The position numbers and the translations under genes were made by a program. Below the pieces are notes generated by a model, which did not search any database, was not told the origin of the DNA, and saw nothing but the letters and a program-made list of their open reading frames with translations. Below, piece by piece: positions 33,421 through 43,875 of a DNA stretch of 64,000 nt. Numbering within the stretch: position 1 is the first letter of the stretch; each line of letters begins with the position of its first letter. Source of the DNA: Bacteroidales bacterium (lineage in GTDB: Bacteria > Bacteroidota > Bacteroidia > Bacteroidales > UBA1715); NCBI GenBank assembly GCA_024402335.1, contig JAKSTZ010000016.1:1-64000 (forward strand), read 5' to 3'.

Positions 33421-33618
33421 ATGGAAATAACGGTTAATAATAATAAGGTAATAACAAAAGCAAAAAATCTGGAAGAATTAGCTTTGGAACTTAATTTGCC
33501 TAAAAAAGGTGTTGCTATTGCTGTGGAAAAGAAAATGGTGCCTAATATGGAATGGACGACAACACCAATAAAGGAAGGCGTTAGTATAATAATTATAAAA
33601 GCAGTTTGTGGGGGATGA
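33421..33618 (+). CDS. thiS: Sulfur carrier protein ThiS
   Basis: The 65-residue ubiquitin-like protein ends in Gly-Gly (KAVCGG), the site of adenylation and thiocarboxylation that delivers sulfur for thiazole synthesis. The length and the pattern NLEELALELNLPKKGVAIAV are typical. The start is 185 bases after the riboswitch terminator. The stop overlaps the thiE start (ATGA), so translation is coupled. Confidence 0.95.
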   Translation: MEITVNNNKVITKAKNLEELALELNLPKKGVAIAVEKKMVPNMEWTTTPIKEGVSIIIIKAVCGG

Positions 33619-34226
33619 TACAATTTATTTCACATTATACTTCGGAATATTCATATTTGGACGGCATCCGTATGGCGCTTGAGGGTGGTTGTAAATGGGT
33701 GCAGTTGCGAATGAAAGATGCTTCAAATGAGGATATTATTCTTGTGGGACGTGAGGTTAGAAAGTTATGTGACAAATTTCAGGCAACATTTATTTTGGAT
33801 GATCATGTGGAACTTGTAAAGGAACTGGGGGCGGATGGTGTTCATCTTGGTAAGAAGGATATGCCGGTAGAGCAAGCTCGGAAGATTCTGGGTGATGATT
33901 ATATAATAGGCGGTACGGCAAATACATTTGAAGATGTCTTGATGCATTATAATGCGTCGGCAAATTATATAGGATGTGGTCCTTTTCGTTTTACAACAAC
34001 GAAAAAAGGATTGGCTCCGGTGCTCGGCTTGGAAGGTTATACGGAGATAGTAAATAAAATGAAAACATCAGGCATACAAATTCCTATTGTTGCAATTGGT
34101 GGAATAACAGCGGAAGATATTCCACCAATTATGAAAACAGGTGTTACTGGTATTGCAATCTCGGGAAGTGTGCTAAGAGCGGAAAATCCCGTAGAAGAAA
34201 TGAGAAAATTAATAAAAATGATATAG
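33615..34226 (+). CDS. thiE: Thiamine-phosphate synthase
   Basis: ThiE joins HMP-PP with the thiazole phosphate to make thiamine phosphate. ATG at 33615 overlaps the thiS stop by four bases; a TTG at 33606 is less likely. The 203-residue TIM barrel has [52 protein letters not shown] and AIGGI, with the phosphate-binding and pyrophosphate-binding elements in order. Confidence 0.94.
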   Translation: MIQFISHYTSEYSYLDGIRMALEGGCKWVQLRMKDASNEDIILVGREVRKLCDKFQATFILDDHVELVKELGADGVHLGKKDMPVEQARKILGDDYIIGGTANTFEDVLMHYNASANYIGCGPFRFTTTKKGLAPVLGLEGYTEIVNKMKTSGIQIPIVAIGGITAEDIPPIMKTGVTGIAISGSVLRAENPVEEMRKLIKMI

Positions 34227-34231
34227 AAACA

Positions 34232-35005
34232 ATGAGTAACTTAGTTATTGCAGGAAGAGAGTTTAGTTCCCGCTTGTTTTTAGGAACTGGAAAGTTTAAT
34301 AATAATGATTTGATGACGCGCGCTATCGAGGTTTCACAGACCGAAATGGTGACTGTGGCTATGAAACGTATCGAGTTGGGTGATGCTCATGATGAATTGC
34401 TTACTCATATAACACAGAACCCAAACATCCAATTGTTGCCAAATACGAGTGGCGTAAGAAATGCAGAAGAGGCTGTGTTTGCTGCACAAATGGCTCGTGA
34501 AGCTTTTGGTACCAATTGGTTGAAATTGGAAATACATCCAGATCCTCGTTATTTGTTGCCAGATTCTGTGGAAACGTTAAAAGCTACAGAGAAGTTGGTG
34601 AAACTTGGTTTTGTTGTACTTCCATATTGTCAGGCAGATCCTACTCTTTGTAAACATTTAGAGGAAGCTGGTGCAGCTACTGTTATGCCTTTGGCTGCCC
34701 CTATAGGAACAAATAAAGGTCTACGAATGAAGGATTTCTTGCAGATTATTATAGAACAAGCTACTGTTCCTGTTGTTGTTGACGCTGGTATTGGTGCGCC
34801 AAGTCATGCTGCAGAAGCTATGGAAATGGGTGCAGATTGTTGCTTGGTTAATACTGCTATAGCTGTTGCAGGTGATCCTGTACAAATGGCTGATGCGTTC
34901 AGACAAGCTGTTATTGCAGGTCGATTGGCTTACGAAGCTGGATTAGGTGCTGTTTCAAATAGTGCAGAGGCAAGTTCTCCTCTTACTGCTTTCTTGGATA
35001 TGTAA
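34232..35005 (+). CDS. thiG: Thiazole synthase
   Basis: ThiG builds the thiazole phosphate from DXP, dehydroglycine and ThiS thiocarboxylate. The 257-residue protein shows [33 protein letters not shown], the WLKLEI segment carrying the Schiff-base Lys, [32 protein letters not shown] and [20 protein letters not shown]. Gene order and five-base spacing to thiE indicate operon expression. Confidence 0.96.
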   Translation: MSNLVIAGREFSSRLFLGTGKFNNNDLMTRAIEVSQTEMVTVAMKRIELGDAHDELLTHITQNPNIQLLPNTSGVRNAEEAVFAAQMAREAFGTNWLKLEIHPDPRYLLPDSVETLKATEKLVKLGFVVLPYCQADPTLCKHLEEAGAATVMPLAAPIGTNKGLRMKDFLQIIIEQATVPVVVDAGIGAPSHAAEAMEMGADCCLVNTAIAVAGDPVQMADAFRQAVIAGRLAYEAGLGAVSNSAEASSPLTAFLDM

Positions 35006-35035
35006 TAATCCATTGTAAATTCCTATTGTGTCGCT

Positions 35036-35740
35036 ATGGATCTTAATGCTGAAGAACGATATAGTCGTCAGATATTGCTTTCGGAGATAGGAAAGGAAGG
35101 ACAAAAAAAACTAGCGGATGCCAAGGTCTTGATCGTTGGCGTTGGCGGTTTAGGTTCTCCTATTGCTTTATATTTAGCTGGTGCGGGAGTAGGGACTATC
35201 GGTGTCGTTGATGATGATGTTGTGAGTGTTACGAATTTGCATAGACAGGTGTTGTATGATGAACATCAAATAGGACAGTCTAAAGCAATATGTGCATGTG
35301 AACGATTGCAGAACATGAATTCTTCTATTACCGTTTGCGCTTATCAGGAACGACTTTCTGCAGAAAACGCTCGTCGTTTGATTTCTGAGTATGATATAGT
35401 TGTGGACGGAACGGATAATTTTGCAGTCCGTTATATTATTAGTGATACTTGTAAATTATTGGGAAAAACATACGTTTACGGCGCGATTTGTGGTTTGGAA
35501 GGACAAGTTGCTGTATTAAATAAAGGTAAGGCAACCTATAGGACTTTGTTTCCGAACGAAACGGAAACGATGGCAATGCCTCATCCTGGAAAACAAGTTG
35601 TAGGTGTAACTCCGGCTGTGGTTGGTAGCGTTGAAGCTTCTCAAGTGCTTCAACTTATATGTGGTTATGGTAATCCTTTAATAGATAAACTTTGGACGAT
35701 TGATTTAAATACGCTTCAATCGTTCGTTATAGATTTATAA
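35036..35740 (+). CDS. thiF: ThiF/MoeB-family ThiS adenylyltransferase
   Basis: The 234-residue E1-like enzyme has YSRQILLSEIGKEGQKKL, the nucleotide-binding loop VGVGGLGSPIALYLAGAGVG, DDDVVSVTNLHRQVLY and DGTDNFAVRYIISD. It adenylates the C-terminus of ThiS. The zinc-binding CxxC pairs of MoeB/ThiF proteins and the Cys usually found near TPAVVG (corresponding to E. coli ThiF Cys184) are absent: the segment reads MPHPGKQVVGVTPAVVG. It would therefore use a different sulfur-transfer route from E. coli. It lies between thiG and thiH. Confidence 0.88.
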   Translation: MDLNAEERYSRQILLSEIGKEGQKKLADAKVLIVGVGGLGSPIALYLAGAGVGTIGVVDDDVVSVTNLHRQVLYDEHQIGQSKAICACERLQNMNSSITVCAYQERLSAENARRLISEYDIVVDGTDNFAVRYIISDTCKLLGKTYVYGAICGLEGQVAVLNKGKATYRTLFPNETETMAMPHPGKQVVGVTPAVVGSVEASQVLQLICGYGNPLIDKLWTIDLNTLQSFVIDL

Positions 35741-35742
35741 AT

Positions 35743-36873
35743 ATGTTTAGTGACGAATTAAAAAAAATTAGTTGGGAAGAAACAACTGAGCGCATTGCTA
35801 ATATGACAGATAGTGATGTGCGTAGAGCTTTGTCAAAGGAACGTTGCGATGTCGCAGATTTTATGGCCTTGTTGTCGCCTGCGGCAGAACCATATTTGGA
35901 GGTTATGGCTCGTTTGTCTCGCAAATATACAGAAGAACGATTCGGTAAAACAATGTCGATGTTTATACCCTTGTATATAACAAATTCATGTAGTAATTCT
36001 TGTGTATATTGTGGTTTCCATCGCGAAAATCCAATGGAACGAACAATATTGACTCCGGAGCAGATCGAAAACGAATATCGAGCAATAAAGTCGTTGGCTC
36101 CATTCGAAAATATACTTCTTGTAACAGGAGAAAATCCTGCAAAGGCAGGCGTTCCTTATATTGCTAATGCGATAGATATCGCAAAGAAATATTTTTCTAA
36201 CATAAAAATAGAGGTAATGCCTCTTTCTGCTGAAGACTATAAGGAATTAACTCGTCATGGTATGAATGGGGTAGTTTGTTTTCAGGAAACATATCGTCAT
36301 GAAAATTATAAATTGTACCATCCTCGTGGCATGAAATCCAAATTTGAATGGCGATGCGATGGCTTTGATCGTATGGGACAAGCTGGTGTACATTCAATAG
36401 GCATGGGTGTTTTGATTGGTTTGGAGAAAGATTGGCGTACCGATGTAACAATGATGGCTTATCATCTTCGTTATTTACAGAAACATTATTGGAAAACAAA
36501 ATACTCGGTGAATTTCCCTCGTATGCGTCCTGCGCAAAATGAAGGTTTTAATCCTAATTGTATTATGACGGATCGTGAACTTGCTCAGGTAACATTTGCC
36601 ATGCGTATTTTCGATCATGATGTGGATATCTCATATTCAACTCGTGAACCTGCTTATATTCGTGACAATATGTGCACGTTGGGTGTTACGACTATGTCAG
36701 CAGAATCTAAAGTAAATCCTGGTGGTTATCATACTTATCCTCAAGCTTTGGAACAATTCACGGTTTCGGATGAACGTTCTGCCAAAACTATCAATCAACG
36801 TTTGAAAGAATTAGGTCGCGAACCGGTGTGGAAAGATTGGGATGCTTCTTTCGACAGTATTTATATTTCATAG
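35743..36873 (+). CDS. thiH: 2-iminoacetate synthase (radical SAM tyrosine lyase)
   Basis: ThiH cleaves tyrosine to dehydroglycine for the thiazole ring. The 376 residues include the radical-SAM cluster motif NSCSNSCVYCGF (CxxxCxxC) near residue 85. EVMPLSAEDYKEL, FQETYRHENYKLYHPRG and GMGVLIGLEKDWRTDV follow, all typical of ThiH. It is two bases after thiF and precedes a TenI-like gene. Confidence 0.95.
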   Translation: MFSDELKKISWEETTERIANMTDSDVRRALSKERCDVADFMALLSPAAEPYLEVMARLSRKYTEERFGKTMSMFIPLYITNSCSNSCVYCGFHRENPMERTILTPEQIENEYRAIKSLAPFENILLVTGENPAKAGVPYIANAIDIAKKYFSNIKIEVMPLSAEDYKELTRHGMNGVVCFQETYRHENYKLYHPRGMKSKFEWRCDGFDRMGQAGVHSIGMGVLIGLEKDWRTDVTMMAYHLRYLQKHYWKTKYSVNFPRMRPAQNEGFNPNCIMTDRELAQVTFAMRIFDHDVDISYSTREPAYIRDNMCTLGVTTMSAESKVNPGGYHTYPQALEQFTVSDERSAKTINQRLKELGREPVWKDWDASFDSIYIS

Positions 36874-36879
36874 GATTAC

Positions 36880-37503
36880 ATGCATTTTGTTGTAATAACT
36901 CGTCCGGATTTCTTTGAGAAAGAGACCTCTCTGGTAAATTTTTTATTTGCCAATGGTTTAGAATGTTTGCATCTTCGTAAACCGAATGCAGATAGTCAGG
37001 AAATTGCAAATTGGATTGAGCAGATAGATTTACCATACCGTGATAGGATAGTTTTGCATGATTATCATGATCTTGCTCGATTATTCTCTTTAGGTGGAAT
37101 ACATTTAAATAAAAGAAATCCTACTGTCCCGGTTTGGTTTAATGAAGAATGTAAAAAAAGAGCATTTACTAAATCTTGTTCCTGTCATTCTATTAAGGAA
37201 GTGGAGCAATATGCTTCTTGCTATGATTATGTGTTTCTTAGCCCTATCTTTGATAGTATTTCAAAAGAGGGCTATGGAGCAGCATTTACGAAATCGGAAT
37301 TGGAAAAAGCTTGTGCACAGGGGTTATTTGAAAATAAAGTGTATGCGTTGGGTGGAGTATCTATAGAACAAGTTCCAATAGTACGCGATTTCGGCTTTGC
37401 TGGCATTGCTGTTTTAGGGGGATTTTGGGGTAAGATTAGCTCTTTCTCGGAAAGAAATGTCTTGGTGGATAGGTATCGTAAATTTCTTTCTTTACTATGT
37501 TAA
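36880..37503 (+). CDS. tenI: TenI-like thiazole tautomerase / ThiE paralogue
   Basis: The 207-residue TIM-barrel protein is a divergent ThiE homologue: CLHLRKPNADSQEI, IVLHDYHDLARLFSLGGIHLNK, SCSCHSIKEVEQY, VFLSPIFDSISKEGYG and YALGGVSIEQV. The conserved His of SCHS corresponds to the catalytic His of TenI, which aromatises the thiazole tautomer. ThiE pyrophosphate-binding residues are less well kept, so tautomerase is more likely than synthase. It is the last visible thi gene; thiC and thiD are not in the window. Confidence 0.78.
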   Translation: MHFVVITRPDFFEKETSLVNFLFANGLECLHLRKPNADSQEIANWIEQIDLPYRDRIVLHDYHDLARLFSLGGIHLNKRNPTVPVWFNEECKKRAFTKSCSCHSIKEVEQYASCYDYVFLSPIFDSISKEGYGAAFTKSELEKACAQGLFENKVYALGGVSIEQVPIVRDFGFAGIAVLGGFWGKISSFSERNVLVDRYRKFLSLLC

Positions 37504-40500
37504 TTAGCGTATTAAGGTAATATATCCCTTAGTAAAAATTTCTTCTCCTTTTGTATTGATAGCTTTTATTGTGTAAGCATACGTGTCCATTCCTTGTGGT
37601 TCGCCTTTGAAAGTGCCGTCCCAACCAATATTCATGTCGTTGCTTTCGAACACGACTTGTCCCCAGCGGTTGTATATTTTTACTTCAATGAATTCTCGTA
37701 CGCCCCAACCACGTACGTAGGCTATATCATTATGCCCGTCATTGTTCGGAGAGAATGCTTCCGGCATTGCGATTTTCGTATCGAGTATAATGTTGAAATG
37801 TATTGTAGTATCTTCAGAAAAACATCCGAGACTATCTGTCATTGAAATTGTGTAGTTTATGAATTCAGGAAAATCAAAACAATCTTGTGTCGTTCCGTTT
37901 CCACAAGTTAGATCTATGTCTGGATTGGAACAGTCGGTGCAAGAAATGTATGTCGCAGGACTCCAAGAATAGTTTATACCTTCTATTTCTGTTGCGTTTA
38001 CATTGTAAATTTGTCCGACAATTAGGTTGTTTGTGGTTGTTTTTGCATATTCTGTTGTGCTATCGCTGGTATAATAAATCAGTACCGAATCTGGCGCACC
38101 GTAATAGTGAGGTCTTTGTTGTACGTAAACGTATATGCTGTCGGTATTTTTACAGTTTTTGTTTGACCAGCTTGTAATGTAAATATATTGTGATTTTTGT
38201 ATGTTCGCATTAGTTTCAGGTGCATGTGGAACTGTAAATAATTCATTTGGCTTCCATTGTATGCTGTTGAAATTTCCAGTCGCTTTAGCGCTAATAGATT
38301 CCCCTACACAGAGAACAGAGTCTATATCTATTGTTATATCGGCGTATGGATAGGTCGTGACGTTTTTTCGTATTGTGTCGTTACAAATATTTGAGCTTAC
38401 ACTTAAGCTGATAGGTTGTGCAAGATTTGCTTTGTCTATGGTTATAGTAGGATTTTTTTCTGTTGAGGTTGTGCCATCTCCGAAATCCCATAGATATGTA
38501 GCGCCTTCTCCTGCAACCGATGTGTTGTGCAATGTAATTTGATATGGTGCGCAGCCAATAGTATCGAGGTCGTTCTCTCCTCGTGTGAAGTCTGCAATTA
38601 CAGGGAAGATAGTGATATTTGCTGAAATATCTCGTGGCTTGCAACCTTCGGCGTCAACAATAAATTGAACTTTGTATGTGTTGTTTTCAGTTTGTGCTAA
38701 TGCTTTGTATGCATGGCTCGTAAGACTTTCTGCTAGAGGAACGGATTCTCCGTCTCCAAATTCCCAATATGCGTTGTAACGATAAAGATTAGCAGTGTCT
38801 TTTAAGTAGAAATATATGTCCTCGCGTACACATGCTTGTTCTTTTTCTGCAATCATTTCGGCTTCGTATCCTGCAACATTTATAGTGATAAATGTGGTTG
38901 TGTCCTCGCAGCCATAATAGTTGCTCTCGCTATGAAAATATAAAGACTGTTCTCCATAGTTTTCAAAGGTAACAACTTGTAGATTATTTTTATTACTAAT
39001 ATATACTGAATCACCTCCGTCTATTTTCCACCATTTAAAATTTTGCATATGAGAATTATAGATTGTGTTGTCTAAATACACAATGAATTTTTGTCCTGGT
39101 TCTTTACATTGGTCGGCATCGCGGATTTTGATTTTTGCACCAACATCTTTTATGTCTATTTTTTGAAATGAAGAATCTGCACATTCGTTTCCTTCTGGAC
39201 TGGTGCAGTATGCAATCAATTGCACGGTATATGTGCTATCTGTAGCTTTTTGGTACTTGTGTGTAGTATTTGTGTTAGGATTTCCTTCATTCGATTCACT
39301 TGTGTCGTCTCCAAATTTCCAAGTGTAGTGGGTTAAGTCGTTAACGTAATTGCTGGATAGGGTGTTTTTTATAAATGTAGCTTCGTGTCCTAAACAAACT
39401 TTTGGGTTGGAAACTGTAAATTGTGCATTTGGAATAACTGGTTGTATGTAGTTGTTGTATGTTGCAGTATCGCGACATCCGTGGTCGTCAACTATTATTA
39501 GGGAAACACGTTTGTTTGCCTTGATCGTGTTGACAATTTGTACGCTTGTTTGGTTTCCTTCGGTTATTAATGTGTCTCCTAAATTCCAGATTCTTTTTGT
39601 TATGGTATGTTCTGATTTAGATGTGTCGCTAAAATTTGTGGTGAATGGGATGCAGTCTGTTAATACATCTCCAAAAAATCCAGCATGTGCTTCGAATACG
39701 GTGACAGGTTGTACTATGGTATCAACGCAACCATTTTCATCTCGTGCTTCAACTGTTACCGATGTAATGTTAACTGTATCGAAAATATAATTTTTCTGGT
39801 ATCTATAATAGATGCCTTCTTCTTCTAATTCTGCAAATTTGTACGACTTCTCAACACCATTCCATTTGTAAACCCATGTCCACGAAACTACGTCTTGGTT
39901 GTCTTCTTGTGAAAGAATAAATTGTGCTGTATCTCCTCGACAAGGTTCGTTTTTCCCTAAATAAAAATTACCGGTGACGTTTGTTACGTGTGTTGTAATG
40001 CTATCGCTCATTGTGCATCCAGTTTCTGGATTTTCTGCTGTGGCCATAACTAAATAATAGCCGCGGCCTCCATACTGGGTATAGTCTATGTGGATGCTAT
40101 CTTTATTGTCGCTGTCGGGGATGTTTTCCCATATAGTACTTTCTTGTTTTCTAATGTACCATTTCCAGGAATTTGAGCTGTAGTTTTTTCTAAATGTATA
40201 ATCGTAATCGAATGGATGTGAACATGAAGTAGGGGATGATAGGATAAATACCATAGGTCCTTTTACTTCTACAGCATCGAGAATGTCGTATGTTTTAGAA
40301 CATCCGTTGTCGGATACAATAAAGCTTGGAATATGGCTGCCCACAGTGTCGGAAAATGTGACCTCTGCAACAGCTGGAATAGGTGTTTCGATAGATACTG
40401 TTGTGTAAAAGTTAAGGCCATTGATTTCTGTAAAAATCAAAGATAGAGTATCGAATTGACTGGTATATCGTTTGTCCTCACCATTATACGAAACAGCTAC

Positions 40501-42306
40501 CTGAAGAGGTTCGTTTGCACATATTTCTTTTATATAGTCAAAGGAAAGATTTGGCTCGCGTCCTACGCTTATGGAATCTTTTTCTTGTAATGTATAATTT
40601 CTTATAGCGCAGCCTTTGTATGTCTCGAGTCTGATTGTGTAGGCATAAAGCCCTTCGTTTTCGTAGGTCCAATGCTGCGTTGCCGTTCCTGTTTCTGCTC
40701 TTTCAAGGAAGCTGTCGGTATCTTCGTATATATTATCGTTTTGGTAGTCCCATTTTATGTTTTTTACAGAATCTTGTGTTGTTTTGTACTTGTAATAAAC
40801 TGAAAATGTGACGTCTAATGGTGCACAGCCGCTACGAGGACTTGCGTATGTTTCTCCTTTAGTGACATACATGTGTGGCGTTGCTATTTCTACATTGTTT
40901 GGTAAGTTTACCGATGCGGTACAATAGTTTGGAGAAATAGCATATACATTAGTGGAATAGATGCCCTCGTGTTGAGTTTTTATGAATTGATTTTTTGTAT
41001 AGAGGGTGTCGTTAATTTCCCATAAAAATGTTGTGCCAGGAATATTGCTTTCTACGCTATATGTTACATCGGCTGGAGAATGACAAAAGAAAGCGTTTTT
41101 AGGAGTGACGGTAAGTTCAAGATTCTGCTCTATGGAGAAATCTTTCACTATATCTTTAGTACAAACACCGTTGCTAGTAGTTAATTTAATAGTATAATTT
41201 CCGGGTTCTAAAATCTCGGTTTTGAAAATTTTATCGGTAGATTCTATAGTTCCGTCATTGTTTAGATCCCATGCCCATGAAAGGTTTGTGGTGTTGCTTG
41301 CGTCGGAAAAAGTAATATTTCCTGGGCAAAAAACTGTTTTATCAGTTTTTGTAGACTTTGTTTGGCTTGGAAAGCCGTTTTTGGATATACTTTGGTTGTA
41401 ATTGTGTAAAGAATTTACAAATTGTATTGCTGGATATTCATCGTTGATTGTGATGTTTGGCTGAAAATTAATGAGCTGTATTGAGCGGAGAGTTGTTCCA
41501 ACACATCCGTGTTCTGAGTTAGCTGATAATTTTGCATAGTAGTTACCATATCCATTATACGTATGAGCAGGTGGATTTTTCCCTTCGTGTGTGTTACCGT
41601 CTCCGTAATCCCAGTGAAAAACTGATATACTGTTATCTGTAGTAGTGTTGGTAAAGTTTACGTTTAGTTGTGGCTCGCAAGCACGTGATTGGCTTAGGCT
41701 GAAACTAAGGTTAGGGTAGTCATCGTAAGTTTTTACGGTAATAGATTTGCGTTCACGATTGGTACAGCCATTTGCGTCTTGCACGGAAAGAAATATTGTA
41801 AAATCATCGGCAAATCCGAACATGTGTGCAGGAGGATTTTGTGTTTGGTAGATGGTTCCGTCCGACAAAATCCAGGTATATGAAACAATCGTTGTATCGC
41901 TTTGTATCGAGGTTATAGAAAACTGAAAATCGCTATCCTCGCAAGATTCATTTTTATCGCTTGTAATTACAACGTCGGGATCGTTAAATACTGTAATGTA
42001 ATTTTCTTTTTTTACGGTTGCAACCTTTGTCTTGGTCTTATCGTAGGCCGTCATAGTGACGGTGTAGGATCCTGATTTTATGTAGGTGTTTTGTACACTG
42101 TCTTGTTGAGTCGAGAATTTTCCTTGTTCGACAGTCCATTCGTATGTATAGTCCTGAATTTGTTCTGTTTTATTTATAAATACAACTTTTAATGGAGAAC
42201 ATCCTTGAGTTGTATCTGCAATAAAATCAAATTGTTGTGCGAATCCACAAAAGGATAAGACGCAGAGTAATGATATGATTATAAGTAGTCGTTTCATTTT
42301 TGCCAA
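37504..42306 (-). CDS. Large PKD-repeat protein with T9SS type-B C-terminal domain
   Basis: The 1600-residue protein has a signal peptide (MKRLLIIISLLCVLSFCGFA; the frame also has ATG nine bases earlier). It has numerous PKD or PKD-like beta-sandwich repeats with the signature FHWDYGDG / YTWKFGDD / YLWDFGDGT and following YxxxGxYxV. It ends in a gliding-motility-associated C-terminal domain (MPEAFSPNNDGHNDIAY, KIYNRWGQVVFESND, GWDGTFKG). That domain marks export by T9SS and surface attachment. Cys residues pair across repeats. Two similar proteins lie in this window. A target ligand cannot be inferred. Confidence 0.9.
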   Translation of the reverse strand: MAKMKRLLIIISLLCVLSFCGFAQQFDFIADTTQGCSPLKVVFINKTEQIQDYTYEWTVEQGKFSTQQDSVQNTYIKSGSYTVTMTAYDKTKTKVATVKKENYITVFNDPDVVITSDKNESCEDSDFQFSITSIQSDTTIVSYTWILSDGTIYQTQNPPAHMFGFADDFTIFLSVQDANGCTNRERKSITVKTYDDYPNLSFSLSQSRACEPQLNVNFTNTTTDNSISVFHWDYGDGNTHEGKNPPAHTYNGYGNYYAKLSANSEHGCVGTTLRSIQLINFQPNITINDEYPAIQFVNSLHNYNQSISKNGFPSQTKSTKTDKTVFCPGNITFSDASNTTNLSWAWDLNNDGTIESTDKIFKTEILEPGNYTIKLTTSNGVCTKDIVKDFSIEQNLELTVTPKNAFFCHSPADVTYSVESNIPGTTFLWEINDTLYTKNQFIKTQHEGIYSTNVYAISPNYCTASVNLPNNVEIATPHMYVTKGETYASPRSGCAPLDVTFSVYYKYKTTQDSVKNIKWDYQNDNIYEDTDSFLERAETGTATQHWTYENEGLYAYTIRLETYKGCAIRNYTLQEKDSISVGREPNLSFDYIKEICANEPLQVAVSYNGEDKRYTSQFDTLSLIFTEINGLNFYTTVSIETPIPAVAEVTFSDTVGSHIPSFIVSDNGCSKTYDILDAVEVKGPMVFILSSPTSCSHPFDYDYTFRKNYSSNSWKWYIRKQESTIWENIPDSDNKDSIHIDYTQYGGRGYYLVMATAENPETGCTMSDSITTHVTNVTGNFYLGKNEPCRGDTAQFILSQEDNQDVVSWTWVYKWNGVEKSYKFAELEEEGIYYRYQKNYIFDTVNITSVTVEARDENGCVDTIVQPVTVFEAHAGFFGDVLTDCIPFTTNFSDTSKSEHTITKRIWNLGDTLITEGNQTSVQIVNTIKANKRVSLIIVDDHGCRDTATYNNYIQPVIPNAQFTVSNPKVCLGHEATFIKNTLSSNYVNDLTHYTWKFGDDTSESNEGNPNTNTTHKYQKATDSTYTVQLIAYCTSPEGNECADSSFQKIDIKDVGAKIKIRDADQCKEPGQKFIVYLDNTIYNSHMQNFKWWKIDGGDSVYISNKNNLQVVTFENYGEQSLYFHSESNYYGCEDTTTFITINVAGYEAEMIAEKEQACVREDIYFYLKDTANLYRYNAYWEFGDGESVPLAESLTSHAYKALAQTENNTYKVQFIVDAEGCKPRDISANITIFPVIADFTRGENDLDTIGCAPYQITLHNTSVAGEGATYLWDFGDGTTSTEKNPTITIDKANLAQPISLSVSSNICNDTIRKNVTTYPYADITIDIDSVLCVGESISAKATGNFNSIQWKPNELFTVPHAPETNANIQKSQYIYITSWSNKNCKNTDSIYVYVQQRPHYYGAPDSVLIYYTSDSTTEYAKTTTNNLIVGQIYNVNATEIEGINYSWSPATYISCTDCSNPDIDLTCGNGTTQDCFDFPEFINYTISMTDSLGCFSEDTTIHFNIILDTKIAMPEAFSPNNDGHNDIAYVRGWGVREFIEVKIYNRWGQVVFESNDMNIGWDGTFKGEPQGMDTYAYTIKAINTKGEEIFTKGYITLIR

Positions 42307-42443
42307 AGATACAATTTTAATGATTAATGGTTAATGATTAATGATTAATTGTGGAAATGTATCGTATACGTCATTTATGTAAAAATTTATGATTGAAAAT
42401 CAAACGTTTATGTTTTTTTTTGTGTTAATTTTACACAAAAATG

Positions 42444-42474
42444 TTTGTTTGTGTTGAAAATACGCATATATTTG
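42444..42474 (+). promoter_or_regulatory. Consensus Bacteroidota promoter of the VWA gene
   Basis: TTTG (42444-42447), a 19-bp spacer and TATATTTG (42467-42474) match the -33/-7 consensus exactly. The start codon is about 100 bases further on. Confidence 0.8.
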
Positions 42475-42577
42475 CATACGTAAAATTTACACAAAATATA
42501 GAATTTGTCTTGACAAAAGATAATTGGATAGTATAATTTGTAAAAAATAACACAAGTGAAACGTTGAAATTTACATT

Positions 42578-43843
42578 ATGGGATTGTTTACAAAACTAAA
42601 AAGTATAACGCAATTGTCGGGAAAAGCAGCAACGCAACCAGTAAATCATGATTTTGGGGAAAAGAATGATTTAACGCAACAAGAAGGCCAGGCTACCAAA
42701 AAAGAGAATGGTGAAGGAACTTTGCAAGTTTCCGATAACCAATTAGGTAAAGTGAAGGTCTATAACCTAATTATTTTGGATGAAAGTGGCTCTATGAGTG
42801 GCGTTGTTCGACAAACAATAGATGGTTGTAATGAGACGTTGCAAACAATTAAATTAGCTCAGGAACAAAATTCTACACAGGAACATTATGCGTCTATTTA
42901 TGTGTTTCAGACGGAGCGAAATTTGTATTTGTTGAAGAATGAGCCATTGTCGGAAAATTATGTAATTACAGATAAACAATATCGACCAGGTGGTTGTACT
43001 CCATTATATGATGCTATTGGGAAAACCGTTACGGAGTTGTATGAAAAAATAAAGAATGAGAATAATTCAACTGCACTTGTAACGATAATTACCGATGGAA
43101 TGGAGAATGCGTCAACGGAATATAGTCATTCTATTATTTACAAATTGATAGAAGACCGTAAGGAAGACGGTTGGGTGTTCACGTTTATCGGTGCTAATAT
43201 AGATGCAAAACAAGCTGCACAAAGTATAAATATAGATAGTTCATTGCAATTTGATCAAAGCGATCGAGGTATGAAACAAATGTGGGCTCGTGAAAGAATT
43301 GCAAAAATGCAACATTTTATGGATTTGGAATTAGATGAGCGGAATGCACGTAAAATGAATTCTTTGTCTGAAGAAGAAAGTCGTCTTTTCCGAATCAAAC
43401 AAAGAAAAAAACATAATGAAAACTTTTTTGGTCACTCGCATACGACTCCGCAACATATCATGGAACTTTTAGATAATGAAGTTTTTGTGTTTGGTAGCAA
43501 TATAAATGGTGATCATAATGGTGGAGCGTCTGCTTTTGCAGTAAATAATTTTGGCGCAGTGATGGGGCTAGCCGAAGGTATGCAAGGTAAATCGTATGCT
43601 ATCCCAACTGTTGGAAGTAGTTTAAATCAATTGCATCAAAGTGTAGGACGATTCCTTGAATATGTAAAAACGCATCCAGACAAAAAATTTTATGTCACTG
43701 CAATTGGTTGTGGTAGTGCAGGATTGACGCCTTCTTTAGTTGCACCTTCATTTGAACCTGTTGTGACTCAAAATATTTCGAATGTGTGGTTGCCGGCAGA
43801 ATTTTGGGACGTAATAGATCATATAGAAACAGATATATTTTAA
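42578..43843 (+). CDS. VWA-domain protein with C-terminal macro-like (A1S_2505-type) domain
   Basis: The 421-residue protein has no signal peptide. A von Willebrand A domain spans about residues 60-240, with an intact MIDAS start ILDESGSMSG (D68, S70, S72) and the later TDGMENAS. A charged linker leads to a C-terminal domain from about residue 300: NEVFVFGSNINGDHNGGASAFA, given here as FVFGSNINGDHNGGAS, then GKSYAIPT and AIGCGSAG. The same domain occurs alone in the gene at 44679. It resembles the phage-associated A1S_2505 family and, in its GSN-G-GGA and IGCG motifs, macro domains that bind ADP-ribose (inference). Confidence 0.75.
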   Translation: MGLFTKLKSITQLSGKAATQPVNHDFGEKNDLTQQEGQATKKENGEGTLQVSDNQLGKVKVYNLIILDESGSMSGVVRQTIDGCNETLQTIKLAQEQNSTQEHYASIYVFQTERNLYLLKNEPLSENYVITDKQYRPGGCTPLYDAIGKTVTELYEKIKNENNSTALVTIITDGMENASTEYSHSIIYKLIEDRKEDGWVFTFIGANIDAKQAAQSINIDSSLQFDQSDRGMKQMWARERIAKMQHFMDLELDERNARKMNSLSEEESRLFRIKQRKKHNENFFGHSHTTPQHIMELLDNEVFVFGSNINGDHNGGASAFAVNNFGAVMGLAEGMQGKSYAIPTVGSSLNQLHQSVGRFLEYVKTHPDKKFYVTAIGCGSAGLTPSLVAPSFEPVVTQNISNVWLPAEFWDVIDHIETDIF

Positions 43844-43875
43844 TTCTCAAACAACAATAATCAAAACACCGTTAT

